Source: Geobacteraceae bacterium GWC2_55_20 (GTDB lineage: Bacteria; Desulfobacterota; Desulfuromonadia; Geobacterales; Pseudopelobacteraceae). Taken from it: a DNA stretch of 63,680 nt. The DNA lies in assembly GCA_001802125.1 (NCBI GenBank), contig MGZK01000106.1, positions 979 through 64,658 on the forward strand, given 5' to 3'. The stretch's first letter is position 1, and each line of letters begins with the position of its first letter. Below the pieces are notes generated by a model that was not told the DNA's origin, searched no databases, and saw nothing but the letters and a program-made list of their open reading frames with translations. Both the position numbers and the translations under genes were made by a program. Shown here one piece after another: positions 61,194-63,680 of the stretch.

Positions 61194-61808
61194 ATGTGCA
61201 GGATATTGATAGTACATTACAGCATGTATGGACATGTTTACCGGATGGCCGAAGCGGTTGCCGAGGGGGTGCGCGGTGTGGCCGGATGTGAGGCGCTCAT
61301 CAAACGGGTGCCCGAAACCTTGCCGGATGAAGTGCTGGAAAAGATGGGAGCGCTGGAGGCTGGCAAGGGTATGGCCCATGTTCCGGTCGCCACGGTTGAA
61401 GATCTGGTCGAGGCCGATGCCATCATATTCGGCACTCCGACCCGTTTCGGCAACATGTGCGGCCAGATGCGCCAGTTCCTGGATGCCACCGGCGGTTTAT
61501 GGATGAAAGGCGCGCTGGTGGGCAAGGTCGGCAGTGTGTTCACCAGTTCAGCCACCCAGCACGGAGGCCAGGAATCCACGCTTCTCAGTTTCCATATCAC
61601 GCTGCTGCACCAGGGGATGGTGGTGGTCGGCCTGCCCTATACATTTGCAGGGCAGATGGGGATCGGGGAAATCACCGGATGTTCGCCTTACGGCGCCTCC
61701 ACCATCAGCGGCGGCCAGGGTGAACGGATGCCGAGCGAGAATGAACTGGCCGGAGCTAGGTTCCAGGGCGCCCACGTGGCCGGAATCGCCGCCAGACTGA
61801 AAGGTTGA
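61194..61808 (+). CDS. wrbA: NAD(P)H:quinone oxidoreductase WrbA
   Basis: The 204-residue flavodoxin-like protein begins [22 protein letters not shown], the FMN-phosphate loop, followed by [44 protein letters not shown] and [12 protein letters not shown]. This fits tetrameric WrbA, which reduces quinones by two electrons and limits semiquinone radical formation. GGGAGGAAC precedes the ATG. It shares a short intergenic space with the pirin gene. Confidence 0.93.
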   Translation: MCRILIVHYSMYGHVYRMAEAVAEGVRGVAGCEALIKRVPETLPDEVLEKMGALEAGKGMAHVPVATVEDLVEADAIIFGTPTRFGNMCGQMRQFLDATGGLWMKGALVGKVGSVFTSSATQHGGQESTLLSFHITLLHQGMVVVGLPYTFAGQMGIGEITGCSPYGASTISGGQGERMPSENELAGARFQGAHVAGIAARLKG

Positions 61809-61875
61809 TTCGAAACAGTAACATCTGTATCGTTCGGGTGTGATCTGAAATCAAATTTGACAAAGGAGAAAATCA

Positions 61876-62379
61876 ATGGGATCAAAAGGGCGCGAGATTA
61901 TCGGGATGGACGTTGATGAACTGCTGGGGTTACTCAAAAAAGCATACAGCGACGAGTGGCTGGCCTACTACCAGTACTGGCTGGGAGCCAAGCTGGTCAA
62001 GGGGCCGATGAAGGATGCGGTCGGGGCCGAACTGCTGCAGCATGCCACCGAGGAGTTGCTGCACGCCGATATGGTGGCCATGCGCATCATCCAGTTGGGC
62101 GGTACGCCGGTTACCAGGCCGGAAGAGTGGTACAAGCATACCAACTGCGGCTATGACGCCCCTGATGACCCCTTTGTCAGGGTGCTGCTGGAGCAGAACA
62201 TAAAGGGCGAGCAATGCGCCATCGGTGTCTACAAGCGGCTGATGGATATAACCAGGGAGAAGGATCCGGTTACCTACAACATGGTGCTGACCATACTGCA
62301 GCAGGAGGTGGAGCACGAGGAGGATCTGCAGGCTCTGCTGGAAGATTATGAACTGTTGGTCAGGGCGATGAAGGAGTAA
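61876..62379 (+). CDS. ferritin-like domain protein
   Basis: The 167-residue four-helix protein has di-iron-type ligands in DEWLAYYQYW, HATEELLHADMVAMRI, EQNIKGEQCAIGVY and EVEHEEDLQALL (ExxH patterns). This fits a bacterioferritin- or Dps-related ferritin-like protein, perhaps storing iron or removing peroxide. AAAGGAG precedes the ATG. It follows pirin and WrbA, consistent with an oxidative-stress role (inference). Confidence 0.88.
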   Translation: MGSKGREIIGMDVDELLGLLKKAYSDEWLAYYQYWLGAKLVKGPMKDAVGAELLQHATEELLHADMVAMRIIQLGGTPVTRPEEWYKHTNCGYDAPDDPFVRVLLEQNIKGEQCAIGVYKRLMDITREKDPVTYNMVLTILQQEVEHEEDLQALLEDYELLVRAMKE

Positions 62380-62427
62380 GTAATCCGGGCCTTTTGGGCG
62401 CGTATTAATTGCGGATTGCGGAGTGAA

Positions 62428-62465
62428 AAGGGGAGAATGCGCCGACATTCTCCCCTTTCTCTTTT
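62428..62465. terminator. bidirectional terminator between ferritin-like and glgC genes
   Basis: AAAGGGGAGAATG (62428-62440) pairs with CATTCTCCCCTTT (62446-62458), followed by CTCTTTT. It is placed between the convergent stops. Confidence 0.85.
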
Positions 62466-62495
62466 ATAGATATCCCGGCCACCCGGATGATTCTA

Positions 62496-63680
62496 TCATC
62501 TGTCCTTGCGTGGCACTACCACGATTCCCGAGTCGGTCACGGTATAACCGTTGCGACGGTCGTCGTCATGATTGTAGCCGATAGTTGAACCATCCGGAAT
62601 CACGACGCCCTTGTCGATTATGGCGCGTTTAATTTTAGCGTAGCGACCCACGTTGACATTTTCAAAGAAGATGGAATCTTCCACCAGGCTGTAGCTGTTG
62701 ATCTTGCAGAGCGGGCCGATGACCGAACGCCGGACCGTGCTGCCGCTGGTTATGCATCCGGCGCAGACGTACGAATCGATATTCTGGCCGCGGCGGTCGT
62801 CATCGTCAAAGACCGTCTTGGCTGGCGGCAGATTGCCCTGGTTGGTGAGGATCGGCCACTTGTAGTTATACAGGTTCAGTTGCGGAGACACATGAATCAG
62901 GTCCATGTTGGCCTCGTAGTATGATTCGATTGTACCCACATCCTTCCAGTAACCGCGTTCTTCGGCTCTCATGCCCGGAATCACGTTGTCGTTGAAGTTG
63001 TAGGCAAATACCCGGTCGTTGTTTTTCAGCATCATCGGGATCACATGCTTGCCGAAATCAAGATCCTCGTACTGTTTTTTTCCTTCCAACAGAACTTCAA
63101 TCAACTTTTTTGTCGAAAAGATGTAATTGCCCATCGAGGCGAAACAGGTTTCGCGTCCAGGTATGGTTTCGGGAACTTCCGGTTTTTCGTTAAAGGCGGT
63201 CACCCTGGCATCGTCGTCAACGGAAAAGACACCGAAACGCACCGCCTCCACAGCCGGCACTTCCAGCGCGGCAATGGTAATATCGGCCCGATTCATGCGG
63301 TGAAAGTTAATCATCTGCGTAATGTCCATCTTGTATATGTGATCACCTCCGAAGATGGCCACATAGTCTGCGTCAGAGGACTCGACAAAGCGCAGGTACT
63401 GGAGAATCGCGTCGGCGGTACCCTTGAACCACTCTTCGCTTTCGCTGCTGGTTTCAGGGGAGATGGCAACATAGAACTCGCCCAGTCCGGTCCATTTACC
63501 CCAGGACTCACGGATATGCTTGTTCAGCGAATAGGCGCGGTATTGGGTTAGTATGTAGACCTTTTTGATGCCTGAGTTGAAAAGATTACTCAATACAAAA
63601 TCGATGATTTTGTATTTGCCGCCAAAGGCGACACTGGGCTTGGCGCGCCGCAAAGTGAGCGGGCTGAGCCGTTCGCCTTT
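62496..63680 (-). CDS. glgC: glucose-1-phosphate adenylyltransferase, partial (5' end outside window)
   Basis: The open frame continues through the right edge of the window (KGERLSPLTLRRAKPSVAFGG is visible there), so only about the last 394 codons are present. Conserved blocks are RAKPSVAFGGKYKIIDFVLSN, WFKGTADAILQ, VAIFGGDHIYKMD, FNEKPEVPE, FASMGNYIFS and YWKDVGTIESYYEANMDL, and a C-terminal beta-helix ends GYTVTDSGIVVVPR. It makes ADP-glucose for glycogen synthesis and complements glgX at 12062. Confidence 0.94.
   Translation of the reverse strand, partial: KGERLSPLTLRRAKPSVAFGGKYKIIDFVLSNLFNSGIKKVYILTQYRAYSLNKHIRESWGKWTGLGEFYVAISPETSSESEEWFKGTADAILQYLRFVESSDADYVAIFGGDHIYKMDITQMINFHRMNRADITIAALEVPAVEAVRFGVFSVDDDARVTAFNEKPEVPETIPGRETCFASMGNYIFSTKKLIEVLLEGKKQYEDLDFGKHVIPMMLKNNDRVFAYNFNDNVIPGMRAEERGYWKDVGTIESYYEANMDLIHVSPQLNLYNYKWPILTNQGNLPPAKTVFDDDDRRGQNIDSYVCAGCITSGSTVRRSVIGPLCKINSYSLVEDSIFFENVNVGRYAKIKRAIIDKGVVIPDGSTIGYNHDDDRRNGYTVTDSGIVVVPRKDR

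Overview
The window looks like a chromosome segment of a Geobacterales / Desulfuromonadales bacterium (Geobacter, Trichlorobacter or Pelobacter propionicus type). The reasons are the large number of c-type cytochromes, a CbcBA / OmcQ / BccR-like respiratory locus, haem-bearing membrane sensors, several GGDEF proteins, a selenoprotein and GC-rich codon use. No rRNA or CRISPR array is present. The only tRNA seen is tRNA-Arg(CCG).

Layout. (1) 1-1270: a radical SAM protein cut by the window edge, and a DUF1499 protein. (2) 1458-9660, all on the + strand: a metabolic cluster with two cupin + DJ-1/PfpI pairs, a thiamine-diphosphate enzyme, a DUF2878 membrane protein, a formylglycine-generating-enzyme-like lipoprotein, a VOC protein, an outer-membrane barrel and a zinc-free MDR reductase. 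(3) 9755-21940: an AGE-family protein, STAS, GlgX, STAS, an RsbW-like kinase, a nitroreductase, a solute-binding protein, a PP2C phosphatase and a pentapeptide-repeat ion channel. The gene set resembles the cyanobacterial icfG partner-switching cluster. It is interrupted by a DUF559-encoding palindromic element with MITE-like relatives and by what looks like a single integron gene cassette. (4) 21899-26676: DUF309, two small exported proteins (one frameshifted), prfC, DoxX and a diguanylate cyclase. (5) 26822-33015: a 6.2-kb element integrated at tRNA-Arg, with a rolling-circle-type Rep, a serine recombinase, a tyrosine integrase and several very small genes. (6) 33198-38398: a degenerate metallo-beta-lactamase-fold protein, coaE, an RlmL-like methyltransferase, a diguanylate cyclase and rbgA. 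(7) 38492-44192: two small respiratory-type membrane proteins and the hrcA-grpE-dnaK-dnaJ heat-shock operon with CIRCE. (8) 44345-53292: the cytochrome bc locus (7-haem c-type CbcA, b-type CbcB, 12-haem c7-type OmcQ), two haem-containing sensors, a sigma-54 activator and a sigma-54 promoter. (9) 53409-62379: DUF523/DUF1722, a frameshifted ferredoxin-nitroreductase, a selenocysteine thioredoxin, an isoquinoline-oxidoreductase-like molybdenum hydroxylase with XdhC and MocA, pirin, WrbA and a ferritin-like protein. (10) 62496-end: glgC, cut by the window edge.

How the genes fit together. Glycogen genes (glgX, glgC) lie near STAS, kinase and PP2C regulators, which suggests partner-switching control of carbon storage. 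The cbc locus would pass electrons from menaquinol through CbcB and CbcA to periplasmic multihaem carriers such as the OmcQ-like protein, under a sigma-54 activator possibly informed by periplasmic haem sensors. The molybdenum hydroxylase genes travel with their cofactor-maturation genes. The most unusual signals are the DUF559 element family, the lone integron cassette, the UxxC thioredoxin with its SECIS hairpin, the icfG-like cluster and the tRNA-Arg element that has separated the tRNA from its terminator.
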